From assembly GCA_905221605.1 (NCBI GenBank), contig CAJNDS010001535.1:308868-372867 (forward strand): DNA of 64,000 bases, read 5' to 3'. This document shows positions 22,901 to 33,346 of the stretch, piece after piece; the first letter of the stretch is position 1; each line of letters begins with the position of its first letter. Under the pieces are notes generated by a model. It worked only from the letters and a program-made list of their open reading frames with translations, was not told the origin of the DNA and made no database searches. A program made the position numbers and the translations under genes. This DNA comes from Symbiodinium natans. Taxonomy: Eukaryota; Sar; Dinophyceae; Suessiales; Symbiodiniaceae.

Positions 22901-23971
22901 GTGGTCCCATCAGTGGAGGTCAAGGTCAAGGGAGTCTGGGAACATGGGATGCGTCGCGTCTTTGGTGGCGTGGAGGCTCAATTCTACGGAAGGGAGAAGT
23001 TGATAGGAGTTGCCAGCTTGATCCCTTGGCACCATTTCTCTGCACACGTCCCCAGGCGAGGGCGTGATGCAACTGATTGGACAAAGAGCCCCTGGAAGTT
23101 CGCAAACTCCGTATATGCTTGTTCTTTCTCGTAACTACCAAGGAAGGTCAAAGCATACTTGTCAACGCTGGAGATTGATGTACAAGAGCCTTGGAAAGCA
23201 ACATGATGCGAGCATGGGGGTGGAGGGCAATGTTGTTTCGGAGGATGTTTTGGGGTTCTGGTTTGGGGCCCATTGAGGGCTGCCGAAAACAGTGGAGCCC
23301 TGTTGGCCAGATGCCTTGAATGACATATGTGCAGCAGCTCATGAAGAATTCCATGGCCACAGATCTGATGTGCCACTGAGGACGGTGCTGCTTTGTTCCA
23401 CCTATTGGACAGCGACGACCTGGGGGAGGCGGGGTAGGGAATGATGGTGCTCGCATCGGACCTGTAAAGTAGTCGGACAATCCCTGGACGGGTCTGTTTA
23501 CGACCCGAGCATGCTCCAATCCTCGTAGCTGTCCATAAATGAGCCGGATAGGCCTCTTCATTCCCAGATGCGTTTTGCCAATGCTTTCTGCACTGAAAGT
23601 GCAGGTTCAGCTTTTGTCGTGGTCCATTTTGCAAGGTTGTAATGGTCCGGGTTCAATGATAGAGCCAGTCTTGCAGCTGGAGTTGTAGTTGTTACAACTG
23701 GTTTGCCTACGTTTGCAAGGTTACCTTGCATGACTTCATCAGCGGCATCATGAGATGCTTGTCCCCAACTTTTTTGAAGGCATTTCCTGCTGAGATGAAG
23801 ATGTGGGTTGAAGAAAAGCCTCTGAGGCTTTGAGGCTTTCCAGGCTGGGTCTTAAGCTTTCACTATCACTGGTGCCGAGGATTCAAAGGGCGAGCCCGAG
23901 CGATCGACACTTTTGCGCTTCAGATCGGTGTCAACCAGACGCTCGCCGGACTAGCTCGGAGGTCACTGTAA
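16409..23971 (+). CDS. Single-domain voltage-gated cation channel with EF-hand-like tail (14 exons)
   Basis: A pore-forming membrane channel subunit, rebuilt by hand. Exons: 16409-16758, 16828-16906, 18667-18719, 18857-18905, 21506-21566, 21656-21800, 21903-22048, 22377-22449, 22549-22586, 22846-22888, 23143-23185, 23381-23428, 23720-23753, 23880-23971. They total 1254 nt, an exact multiple of three, with no internal stop: 417 residues and a TAA. In order they encode S1-S2, S3, an Arg-bearing S4, S5, pore, S6 and a cytosolic part with two EF-hand-like segments. All 13 introns end in AG; donors are GT (3), GC (6) and GA (4), as known for dinoflagellates. One 6TM domain implies a tetramer. The start is uncertain: an in-frame ATG lies at 16346 and upstream exons may exist. 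Ion selectivity cannot be read off safely. Confidence 0.8.
17170..17610. repeat. Degenerate CCCTAAA repeats inside channel intron 2
   Basis: Many scattered ACCCTAAACCC-like words with heavy decay, all within the 1.76-kb intron 16907-18666. An old version of the cleaner telomere-type blocks seen after 32 kb. Confidence 0.7.
18667..18905 (+). CDS. Channel exons 3-4: voltage-sensor S4 and S4-S5 linker
   Basis: Exon 3 encodes LRFVSALKAFRPIRM, with basic residues at a three-residue spacing in its second half. Exon 4 encodes SFRLSRGLRTLVKACV. The join uses a GA donor at 18720 and an AG at 18855-18856. Phase is kept into exon 5 through a GC donor at 18906. These short exons are the least certain of the model, and the exact S4 junction could shift by a few residues. 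Confidence 0.6.
19802..20930 (+). other. Unrecognised coding-like remnant inside channel intron 4
   Basis: Coding-like stretches move between frames: HLQAILRNWRRAHTQWDP and ATLLEAIERPMKPNDPDIQA (frame of 19839), then LMCEGAYKLLRPQGRMLPDF in another frame near 20320. This looks like a frameshifted mobile-element gene lying inside the 2.6-kb intron 18906-21505. I cannot name the family. Confidence 0.35.
21506..22048 (+). CDS. Channel exons 5-7: S5, pore loop and S6
   Basis: Exon 5 ends in SLCWSMLLLAFFM and joins through an 89-nt GT-AG intron to MGALILGNLLQDFI (rest of S5). The pore helix follows (YRALYTLYEITFAG), and a 102-nt GA-AG intron (21801-21902) splits the filter, joining TFAG to NWPTNVRPI. 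S6 is HAYVIFYFLYVTIIVFAII. The expected acidic residue just before the filter Trp is absent (it reads AGNW); a Glu lies earlier, in YEITF. Confidence 0.82.
22247..22277. repeat. TA microsatellite in channel intron 7
   Basis: TATATA run interrupted once by TATG, inside the GC-AG intron 22049-22376. Confidence 0.9.
22377..23971 (+). CDS. Channel exons 8-14: cytosolic tail with EF-hand-like segments
   Basis: Seven mini-exons of 34-92 nt. They encode a helix (DAQELVLNKMRKRSYDMER) and a first EF-hand-like loop (MLDDDGILTEKRLGELLANP), shorter than the usual twelve residues. Then come VKAYLSTLEIDVQ and a second loop with the acidic run LLDSDDLGEVTLHDFISGIM, followed by KGRARAID and the stop at 23969. 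The pattern matches the Ca-sensing tail that follows S6 in many protist single-domain channels (family knowledge). A later donor could still extend the gene. Confidence 0.72.
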
Positions 23972-25992
23972 CCTTGAGGTAGTTGACCGAGCAGTGCAAT
24001 CCTACAATGTCACAATCCCTGCCTTGTGAGCTCGGCGTTGATTCCCTTGTCCAGTAATTGTAAACGCTTGCGCGCGCTCGGCAGCCGGTCCAGCCCAAGG
24101 ATTTTTCAGAAATCCGGGCCTGCATTGTGAGATATTCAACATGTACATATTTCGCTCTATTTTATATCCTTGTTGACCTAACGCTTGACTTGTTCGTTTA
24201 TTGTTTCAATTTATAGATAAATGGATGAGGGAGAGCTGAGGCGACCAAGAGCGCGCGGGGTTCGGAGGGCTGTAGGGGCCTTGCAAGGGATCCCACGAGG
24301 TCCCACGAAGGTAGGGTGGTGGGAGCTGCCATTGTCCCACCAAAGACATGGAAGGGCCAGTTACATGTAGTAAGTGTGTGAGGCGTTGCCGAGCAAAGGT
24401 TAAAGGACCCAGCAGTCTCACGGCAGTCCATGCAGTTTGGAGGCTTTGGGGGGCCGAAGAGGTCCCAGTATCCCGGTTAGGTCCCTGGGTTTGAGGGTGG
24501 TCCTGGACCCAGGAGCGTGCGGGGTCGGCACCAACCCAGTTTTGCCCTCCGCTGCGTTGCAGCTGCCCCCAGCGATTTGGCAAGTTCCCACAGGGCGGGG
24601 GGGGGGGGGGGGGGCCAGTGAAAGGTTGGGAAGAGGAGACCTGGCTTGGTCTGGGAGGCCGAGGCGAATGTTACTGCCCACTGTACTAAGCGACTCAAAT
24701 CTAAAGCGACTTTAGAGCGACTCCCAGAGCCCTTCTGGGCTACGCTGGCTTCTGGGTGTCACTCAGATTCCTTCGCAGAGAAGGCAAAGGTAGGCAGAGT
24801 TAGGCACTCTGGGAGCCAGCTGAGCCTTTGCTCCAAAGCCGAGGCTGGATGCCAAACTGCAAAAGCTGATGGTTCGGCTGAATCAGAATCAAGCTGACAA
24901 GCCAGTGTAGTGTAGCCAAACATGAGCCGCGTCGAAGAAAACGTCCTTGTGTTGGGTCTTTTTGCTTGAGATGGCACGGTTCCGCCTTGCGAAGCTTCAT
25001 GCAATGGTCATTGGTAGAGTCATTGGGCTTTCGACCATACAGTGGTATGGGCCCCCCTTTAATTCTCAAGCCGTTCTAGTATGGGGCTGAAGGGATTATA
25101 GAATCAAGCAACATATATAGTCATAAGATATGCAATCAAGTAGACAGTAGGCAGTATTTACGGTAGCTTAGTCTTCCATGCTGCACCCTGACTTCAGACC
25201 ACCCTAAACCCTGAGTCAAAGACCACACAACGTTCATCCGAACCCTTTGCCCACAAAGAGCCTCAAGCACTCTGGTCGCCAGGCTTTTGGGGTTCAAGGT
25301 TTCTGATGGTTGAGGGCCCAAGCCCCCAAGTCCCAGGCCGTAGACCTCGCCTGGTTTGTAGCGTTCAGGGTTTAGGAAACTCGAAGCCGTCGTAGAGTTC
25401 GCGGTAGCTCCCGGCAGTGTACATGGATTCCGACCCCCAAATCATACCTCTACCCTCAAACCCTGCAGAAGAGAAGTGTGAAGGTCATAAAGCCCTCGCC
25501 CAACTTGGGGTCTGAAGCATATACGGTGACAGATCCCCAAACTTGGCATGTAAGCAGAGGTTATGTTTCCCCAACTTTGAAAGCAATTATCAGCCTGGTA
25601 GACTCTGGTAGACTCTGGTAGACTCATGACAAGCTGTCAAAGCTTAGGGTTTCTGGATTCATGGCCGCACCTGGGTGTAGGGCTTTTGGGGTGTATTGGG
25701 GTTGGCGGTCAGCTCAGCGCCTCGGCGCCACGCAGATCAGTTGAGGCCGGTGGAGGGTGAGAACTTCGGAGGTTGAGACCGTTGAGGACCTGTTGAGGAC
25801 CTCACATGAATTATGCTGTCACTTCTTATATAAGTCTTGAGTTAGACCTGCGGCCCATGCACCATGCGTGTTGCATGAAGTTGCAAGATCGACAGTTGAC
25901 TCGTTGCATCCTTGTCCCTGCGTCTAAGCTTCCGAGCAAGTTGCTCCCCGCAGATTCTCGGCACGTCTCGGCGCTCCCGGGGCCACGGCCCG
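23972..25992. other. No gene recognised
   Basis: Contains a G run of about 18 at 24597-24614 and an imperfect triplication of TAGACTCTGG near 25598-25625. Short frames have no recognisable motif. Confidence 0.5.
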
Positions 25993-26871
25993 ATGGGCTG
26001 CGTGGCCTCCAAGGACCTCCAGGCCGACAAGGAGGTTGTCTTGGCAGCCGTGAAGAAGAACGGCGAAGCCTTGAGACGCGTCTCTACGGAATTTCGGGCC
26101 GACAAGGAGGTCGTCTTGGCGGCTGTGAAGCAGAACGGCTTCGCCTTGAGATATGCCTCCGAGGAGCTGCAGGCCGACAAGGAGGTCGTCTTGAAGGCCG
26201 TGAAGCAGAACGGCTTCGCCTTGAGATACGCCTCCAAGGACCTCCAGGCCGACAAGAAGGTCGTCTTGGGGGCCGTGAAGAGGTATGGTGGAGCCTTGAG
26301 AGAGGCCTCCGAGGATGTCAAGGCCGACAAGACGGTCGTCTTGAAGGCCGTGAAGCAGAACGGCAAAGCCTTGTCTTACGCCTCCGAGGACCTCCAAGCC
26401 GACAAGGAGGTTGTCTTGAAGGCCGTGAAGAAGAACGGCAACGCCTTGAGATTCGCGTCCGAGGACCTCCGGGCCGATAAGAAGGTCGTCTTGGAGGCCG
26501 TGAAGAAGAACGGCGCAATCTTGAAACTCGCCTCAGAGGACCTGCGCGGCGACCGAGGCTTTGTGCTGCAGCTCGTGGAGGCCACCAAGGCCTGCTGGCT
26601 CTGCGAGTTCGCCTCGGAGGAGCTCCGAAAGGATGCGAGGTTCAAGCAGCAGTGCCGAAAGACAGCGGGCACGGGCCTAGTCTGGACCTACTACGACAAC
26701 TACGACATGTTCGGCACCATGAGAAGCTGCTTCTCGACTAGCGGGGCGTCGATACCGGGCGGAGACGCGTACGGCGCAGTCATGGACCAGCTGAAATTGG
26801 CCACGCAGCACGGTGGCCGCTCGGAGACCTGCTTAGCTCTTCGAGGGAGGGAGATGCAGACCGGACAGTAG
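25993..26871 (+). CDS. DUF4116-type repeat protein (292 aa)
   Basis: Seven clear and one degenerate 25-residue repeats with consensus ADKEVVLxAVKxNGxALRxA followed by SEDLQ, from about residue 10 to 195; the DNA repeats with a 75-base period (about 26020-26570). A non-repeat C-terminal domain follows (TGLVWTYYDNYDMFGTMRS, then a Gly-rich turn). DUF4116 repeats are found in protists and giant viruses; their biochemical role is unknown to me. I chose the ATG at 25993, just before the first repeat; the frame stays open upstream to 25912, where a proline/serine-rich leader looks non-coding. The near-identical units suggest recent internal duplication. No intron is needed. Confidence 0.78.
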   Translation: MGCVASKDLQADKEVVLAAVKKNGEALRRVSTEFRADKEVVLAAVKQNGFALRYASEELQADKEVVLKAVKQNGFALRYASKDLQADKKVVLGAVKRYGGALREASEDVKADKTVVLKAVKQNGKALSYASEDLQADKEVVLKAVKKNGNALRFASEDLRADKKVVLEAVKKNGAILKLASEDLRGDRGFVLQLVEATKACWLCEFASEELRKDARFKQQCRKTAGTGLVWTYYDNYDMFGTMRSCFSTSGASIPGGDAYGAVMDQLKLATQHGGRSETCLALRGREMQTGQ

Positions 26872-27521
26872 TTGTGTGAGAGTATACTGAGCATCTGAGA
26901 GGCTTGGAGAGTTGGAGTGTGACACTTGGCACGCGTTGAAGCATTAAAGGGTCAGGATCAGCGTCATGGACTTCTTATGCGCCCTGTGGCCAGGCAGTGC
27001 CACGGTCTGGTTTGGCGATACCCCTGTATGGGGCTTTGCAACTGGGGAGGGGCATGACAGGTGGGTGCACCCGCCGGAAGAGTGCGGCCGGGACAACGTC
27101 CCAGTGCCAGCTGTTGAGGGCCGCAGTCGGATGTGGAACGGCGTGGTGGAATCAAGATCATCCCGGATGCAGCCAGAGATAGGCAGCCGGCACCCTTGCC
27201 ACTCAGATGAGATATCCCGCAAAACCATTTCAAACAGAGGGACCAGGCAGTTTGAAGGGGCACATGTTGTTACCCTTAGTCCTGAGTTGCAGAGGCTGGT
27301 GTTGCCACTGGCTGCGAGAAGTCAAACGGCAACACGACGAGGGGAAGGTGATCTGCTGTGCCGTCTCAAACATTTTCCAACCGGTTGCTCGGCTCACAAT
27401 GCCAATGGACCACGTAAGGCGGGGTCTCAAGATGTGAGAAGACTTGTCATGTTGTCCATAGTCTGGTTCGTCGATGGCACCGTTATAGAGACTGGGAGTT
27501 TCAGTCCTTGGCATCTGAGGA
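26872..27521. other. No gene recognised
   Basis: An open plus-strand frame runs from 26966 to 27589 but lacks any motif and is rich in Arg/Ser; I do not call it. Its overlap with the more coding-like frame after 27522 suggests exons in different frames. Confidence 0.4.
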
Positions 27522-27938
27522 GTGGGTGCGTACTTACGGTGCGGGCTCTTCAGAGCTTTCCGACGCCCGCGCCGAAGAGTTCAACCTGACCAAGCACCTC
27601 GGCTTCGTGCATCTTGGTCGTTTGGCAGGGTTTCTGCTCGGATCTTTGCACAGTGGCATGGCGGCGTAGACTCGTATAGGCCTGCCATTGTCACGAGTAT
27701 TATACCATTGTGCCGCGAACTGACCTGCGCAGATCTGAGGGAGACCTTCCGGAATGGCCGGCCCGAAGGATGGGGCCAAGGCACGATTGAGATCGACCAT
27801 GTTGTGCGTACTTTTGGGTACGCCCGCGAAGCCCCAGTTCATGAGTGGACGAAACTACCGCTGGGCGAGGGCTGTCGTTGGGAGCGGCAGACCCTGGACA
27901 AAATGAATTTTCCGGTTTATGCATTCTTTATGCCTTGA
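27522..27938 (+). CDS. Hypothetical exon or partial gene
   Basis: The second half of this frame looks genuinely coding (DSYRPAIVTSIIPLCRELTC, then GWGQGTIEIDHVVRTFGYAR) and ends at TGA 27936-27938. The first half reads better in the neighbouring frame (EEFNLTKHLGFVHLGRLAGF), so a splice or frameshift lies near 27630. I do not recognise the family. Confidence 0.35.
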   Translation: MGAYLRCGLFRAFRRPRRRVQPDQAPRLRASWSFGRVSARIFAQWHGGVDSYRPAIVTSIIPLCRELTCADLRETFRNGRPEGWGQGTIEIDHVVRTFGYAREAPVHEWTKLPLGEGCRWERQTLDKMNFPVYAFFMP

Positions 27939-29390
27939 AGGGGCTGCAATAGCCAAGATGGGCCCAAAGGGCCTTCATGTTGAGCTTCGCCTTTGGACAT
28001 GGAAGGCAAAATCAAGTTGATATTTCATCAGCTGAATTTGCCATCATGGCATGCAAATAGGTCACAACGCGCAACGAGCTATCAGCCCTTCCAGACGAGC
28101 TCAACAGCATGTTGAGCTTCGGGATCGCGTTCTGTGGCTGTATCACGGGGTACCCTCAAAAACCCCACAAACCCTCAAAAGCCCAAAAAGCCATAAACCC
28201 AAAGCTGCGGTCACGGGCAGCTCATCGTCAACATGACCGGCTTGCTGCTTCGCTTGGTGGACACCTCGCCGTGCCCCGCTCATGGCAACCCAACCCTGGA
28301 CCCCCAAAATGCAAAGCAATTTAGGGTTGAGGCAGACTTCTATCCTCACGCTTAGCGCATGGATGGCGCTGGAATCTGTGCGTAGACAGGAGCACTTACC
28401 AGTCTCCTCGAGGTTGCTGGACGTGAGGCGAGCTGGTTGGTGTCCAACATTTTTCAGTGGAGAGAACGATGCACTCGCTTTTCAATGCTGGAATGCTTGT
28501 CGGTCCAATTAGAGAGTCGGCAATGCAACTCAGTCTGGCTCTTAAAAAGCGAGCCGGACAGCTCATAGGTGGCAAGCTCTGGCAACTGGTTTGCCAGCGA
28601 CTTTCCTTTGGCTGCCTTGACCCCTTGGAGGACGGGCTTGGACACACCTCCGCTCAACACTTTGCGATTTTCAAACGGCTCGGTTTGGGCGTCGCGCGCA
28701 ACATTGACGGCTACAGTTGAACTCGTCTCGTCCTGCAGTTGATTTCTTTCCCAACGGCACTGCCAGAGGCTTTCAAAAACGCTTGTTTAAAGCAATTTTC
28801 AATCGCAGACTTGGCAGTTCAAGAGGAGGCACAAGTGGAGCTTTCTGGCCATTGTTTCAAGCAGTTTCTCAAGCATTTTCAGAGATGTTGAAGAGCCATG
28901 CTTTCCTTGTTTTCAGCGTCTAAATTTGGGCGTCAAGGTCGTACCAGGACGGGGAGTTTGGAGTCCTCATTCAGGGGGCCCATTTGGCCGCAAAAACGAC
29001 AACAACCCTCCGGCCCCTCATAGTACCCGAGGAACTCAGAGGGGAAATGTCTTTTTTTTGGAGCGTGCGCCTCTTTACTGCGTCAGCAGCCCAGTAGGCA
29101 GGTCTCGGAATGCAAAGTGACACGGCCCAGCATCACCACAACAAGCAAAGCAGCAGACAAAACACAACACAACCAAACCCAAACCCCAAGACACGACCAA
29201 AAAGACCAGAGGACCAACTTGAAACACTACGTGAAACAGGATGCTCGCGCTCTCAGTCCACGACCAACACAAAGTAGTCACCATTGAGTATGTCAGCACA
29301 TGAGGCACCACTGGTGTCCAGACTGGAGTGGATCCTTTGCTCAAAATGCGTCATTCGGGTGCAATCCTGTAGGTCAGGAGCCTTGAGACG
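27939..29390. other. No firm gene; one possible exon
   Basis: A plausible open stretch lies at 28457-28720 (SAMQLSLALKKRAGQLIGGK) without recognised homology. The rest, including 28920-29390, shows no gene. Confidence 0.35.
29048..29115. repeat. Dispersed T-tract-headed repeat, copy 2
   Basis: Partner of 11525-11590: a T run, then CTTTACTGCGTCAGCAGCCC and a GGCAGGTCT-like end. The match is imperfect. Confidence 0.4.
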
Positions 29391-29396
29391 GACACT

Positions 29397-29475
29397 AGTA
29401 GCAGTAGCAGTAGCAGCAGCAGCATCAGCAGCAGCAGCAGTAGCAGTAGCAGTAGCAGCTACAGCTACAGCTATT
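29397..29475. repeat. CAG/GTAGCA microsatellite
   Basis: Mixed GCAGTA and GCA trimers ending in GCTACA units. Confidence 0.9.
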
Positions 29476-29603
29476 GCCCATCATACACTATGGTAGACAT
29501 TTCTAATGCGTAGGAGGGCAGCATCTCTTTGCATCATAGGCAACATAGCAGAGAGAGGTTGCAAGCGCAATGCGTGCGCTCGCCGCGTACCTGGAATCAA
29601 CTC

Positions 29604-31099
29604 ATGTCTGTGAATGTTGATGTGAGCCTGTTGAGCGGCAGGGCAGTTTCGTTGGATGCAGGCCCAGACACGCTGGTGGAAGCTTTGCGACGACGCGCGC
29701 AAGTAGCTTTGGGCGTCAAGAGGGGTCTTCTTGTCAGCTCTTCAGGTGAGATTCTGGATGAAGCAGCGACGATCAAAGAAGCGAGGCTGCGCAAAGGTGA
29801 CTCGTTGATGTTGCAAGTACCAAATTTGCCTTGCCTGTCAAGCAACTGGAATGCGTTTGCTGCCATCCTTGGCGATGGATCTGTAGTTACATGGGGCAAT
29901 ACGTCATACGGTGGTGACAGCAGTTCTTTGCGGGATCAGCTTCAACATGTGCAGCATATTCAGGGCAATGAGTTGGCTTTCGCGGCCATCCTTGGCGATG
30001 GATCCGTGGTCACATGGGGAAATCCGTCCGCTGGTGGCGACAGTAGTGCTGTGCAAGATCAGCTCAAGAACGTGCAGCAAATCCAGGCCACAAGCAATGC
30101 TTTCGCTGCCATCCTTGGTGATGGATCCGTGGTCACATGGGGCGATGCAGACGAGGGTGGCGACAGCAGTGCTGTGCTAGATCAGTTGAAGAACGTGCAG
30201 CAGATTCAGGCCAGCGACTGCGCATTTGCGGCCATCCTTAGCGATGGATCCGTGGTCACGTGGGGCGGACCAGTGGTCAGGTGGGACGTTCCATTAAATG
30301 CTGGTGACAGTAGCGCCGTGCGAGATCAGCTTAAGAATGTGCAGCACATTCAGTTCAACGGCGGGGCTTTTGCTGCCATCCTTGGTGATGAATGCGTGGT
30401 CACATGGGGCGCTCCGGCATGTGGTGGCAATAGCGAAGCCGTGCAGTGTCAGCTGAAGAATGTGCAGCAAATTCAAGCCACCAAGAGGGCTTTTGCTGCC
30501 ATTCTTCGTGATGGATCCGTGGTCACATGGGGCGATGCAGACTTCGCTGGCGACGACAGTGCTGCGCGAGATTAGCTCAGGAATGTGAAGCATATCCAGG
30601 CCAATGAAGCGGCCTTTGCTGCCATTTGTGATGATGGATCAGTGGTCACTTGGGGTCGTGCGGAACATGGTGGCGACAGCAGTGCTGTGCAAGATCAACT
30701 CAAGAACGTACAGCAGATTCAAGCCACAATGACAGCTTTTGCTGCCATTCTTCGTGATGGATCCGTGGTTACATGGGGCGATGCGGACTTCGGTGGTGAC
30801 AGCAGTGCTGTGCGAGATCAGCTTAAGAATGTGCAGCACATCCAGGCCAATGAAGCGGCCTTTGCTGCCATTTGTGGTGATGGATCCGTGGTGACATGGG
30901 GCAATGCAGACTTCGGTGGTGACAGCAGTGCCGTACAAGATCAGCTCAAGGACGTGCAGCAGATCTTGGCCACTTGCGGTGAATATCAATATGCCGTTGT
31001 TGGTGGTGCTTTTGCTGCCATTCTTATGGATCCGTGGTCGCATGGGGTGCTTCGGAGTTTGGTGGTGACAGCAGTTCTGTACGAGATCACCTGGTCTGA
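29604..31099 (+). pseudogene. Ubiquitin-like plus RCC1-like repeat protein, disabled
   Basis: The N-terminus (residues 1-72, MSVNVDVSLLSGRAVSL to KGDSLMLQV) has the look of a ubiquitin-like fold. About ten 41-residue repeats follow with consensus AFAAILGDGSVVTWG then GGDSSAVQDQLKNVQQIQ, a type abundant in dinoflagellates and related to RCC1 beta-propeller blades. Two lesions break it: TAG at 30573-30575, where sister repeats have CAG, and a 4-base deletion near 31026 in the last repeat, after which sense continues one frame over to a TGA at 31097. The ATG at 29604 directly precedes the ubiquitin-like strand, so I prefer it to the upstream ATG. The high repeat identity argues for a recent origin and recent death. 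Confidence 0.85.
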
Positions 31100-31480
31100 G
31101 TTTGACCTAGTGCAGGGGCTGACCCATTGAAGGTGACGCACGTGAGAACAAGCCGCACATGTCCAATATCCGTAGTAGGGGCCCATGCTGTTTTTTGGCC
31201 ACGCATAAAGCTGCCGTAAGGCTACCAGAGGAACGAGCATAGCCTTACAGGGAATATGCAGCAGATATGGGCATGTTTCAGTATGTTTTGATACAACCCC
31301 TCAGAGGCATCCTTGCAATTCAATCCCCATATGTTTCCTGATAAGAAGGGGTCCTACCATTTTGGGATTCAGGCCTCAGGATGTAGGTGACCGTGATTTT
31401 CAGAGAAACCCACATCTTGATGCTCACAGAGTCAAAATCATAAAACATGTCACCATAAACATAGTGCCAGTCATCAAGCG
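31100..31480. other. No gene recognised
   Basis: Short spacer after the RCC1-like pseudogene; nothing identified. Confidence 0.5.
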
Positions 31481-31481
31481 C

Positions 31482-33258
31482 TCACTCACCTAGTGGTGCA
31501 ATCGGACTGACAGATTCTGCGCTCAACACCACTCCTGCAGGTGGCAAAAACAACTCAGCAGTTCCTAGAGCTAGGCTAACCGAGGTTGGTGTTGATTTGC
31601 TGATTTCCTCTGGGGTTCCTGTCCTCAAAGCATGCGTGGCCCCAGCATCCTTAGCCTTAGCTCCACCTGATGAAACCTGTTTCAGCGCTTCCTCGGGGAT
31701 CTTATCTTGGGGCTTCGTTATGCTCGTCCGAGGCATGAGCCTGGAGAGCAGCAAGACGAAAACCTTTGAACAACTGAGTGGCCTCTTCAAAACAAGGTAG
31801 TTTGGGCTACTACTCGGGTTTGAAGCCTGAACTACGCTTCCCGGTCTCTTGGCTACTCTTCTGCCCTTTGTTTTTGCCTATCGCACCTTTTTCACCCTTG
31901 GCCTTACCCGACTCCCCCCAAGGAGACTGTGAAGGCTCCTCGCCTTTTCCTTCTCCTCCTGGTCGGTGGCAATCCGTAGTGGAATGACCCTTGGCACCAC
32001 AATTGGTAAACTTTCCATTGGATTTGCCCACTTTGTCATCGTGAGGCAAATTACGATTTGTTTCCCTTACGACACCCTGTAGCATCATCAAAGAAACGAC
32101 ATCTCCACGTGCTTTTGTCCTGCCTTGTCGCGGCAGATGCTGCAGTGGACTGCGTAGCACTGGAGTCGCCTCCGTGGTCCTTCCCGCCTTTCGGGTTGCC
32201 CTTTCCCTTTTTCCCCCTTTTTAGACCCTTTTCCTACCTTAGGGTGCTCTATGGCTGCTACTCTAGGCTTCTTCCCATGATGTTCATCTTCATCCTAGAC
32301 ACCAAGTATTTCAAACTCACTCTGGAGGACTTTTGCAAATTCCTTGAGGGACTGGAGATTGGGGCGATGGTCAAGTTGAAAGATGGTGCGAGCTCCTTTG
32401 CACCGAAAACTCACATGAGCATGCTTCCCTAAACCCAGAAACCCAGAAACCCTAAACCCTAAACCCTAACCCCTAAACCCAGATCAGAGCCTCGCAGACT
32501 CGCAGCATGATATTTGCATCTGGAATGCTAACATGCATGTTCTGAGCTCGGTCGAGCGTTCTTTGCCGCAGCCTCATGCGGGCTACGGCGTCTGAGGGAT
32601 CCTTTGCCCTCCCTCCCTGGATTGGACAACAAGTCACGCAACTCAGTGGGTTCCGCCAATCCCCCTGGCTGGTACACCCTCAACACATCATAGATAGCAC
32701 CTACGCAACGCAGGGTTCTTGATGCCACTCAGCTCTTCTGTGATTCGGCTGGGCATTCCTGCACTCTACCTCACTCCACCACTGCGCGGATGAGGGGGCG
32801 ACGTCTGCCATGGATGGTCTGATCAGCACCGGTGGGTTGCAACGCTTGCAAATTCCACTAGACCTTGTCACCTGCAAAAAGCAACCTGGGATCCTGAAGA
32901 TTTTGGGGATTCTGGGACTCCCCCCCGAAGTTTACTTCGGTCTTCGTGACTGGCGAAGCCAACTGAGCAACATGACTCTGCACATGACTGTTGGCACCTG
33001 AACTGACAGATTGCGTGTGCAACTGTGTGTCATGTGTACCATACATGTTAGAGCATGTTGCGGTTTGGGGCTGGGCTGGTTTGTACCGCCGTTTCCTGTC
33101 ACACCTGCGTTTCCAAATCCTCCACCAGTCCTACCTAACACCGGATCTCCTGACGCGTTGGTGGGGGGAACAAGAATTGAAAAGGTGGCACGCTTGGCAA
33201 CGGGCGATCTGGTAACAAACCCAACTCCTCTCGGAGCTGCCGCTGGGCTCTGCAACAA
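31482..33258 (-). pseudogene. Minus-strand Copia-like gag remnant
   Basis: Pieces occur in gag order on the minus strand. Near 32680 is IYDVLRVYQPGG, comparable with MIFYKLLTVYQPGG in the intact Copia gag of this window. At about 31990-32030 is a zinc-knuckle-like TNCGAKGHSTTDC in which the first Cys of CCHC has become Phe, followed by a Gly/Lys-rich stretch. Frames change several times, and telomere-type repeats interrupt it at 32428-32480. It is dead and older than the 48-kb element. Confidence 0.55.
32428..32480. repeat. CCCTAAA telomere-type block
   Basis: About six CCCTAAA units with AAACCCAG variants, inside the minus-strand gag debris. Confidence 0.9.
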
Positions 33259-33305
33259 ACTCTTCGACTGCTTTTTCAGTGCTTGAAAGGGTTTTTTGCT
33301 GGAGA

Positions 33306-33346
33306 CCCTAAACCCTAAACCCCAAGCCCTAAACCCTAAACCCTTA
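33306..33346. repeat. CCCTAAA telomere-type block
   Basis: Five to six CCCTAAA/CCCCAAG units. Confidence 0.9.

Noticed and set aside
25842-26672. Antisense and +1 frames across the DUF4116 repeats
   Set aside because: Open only because the 75-bp repeat preserves frame; composition is unnatural.
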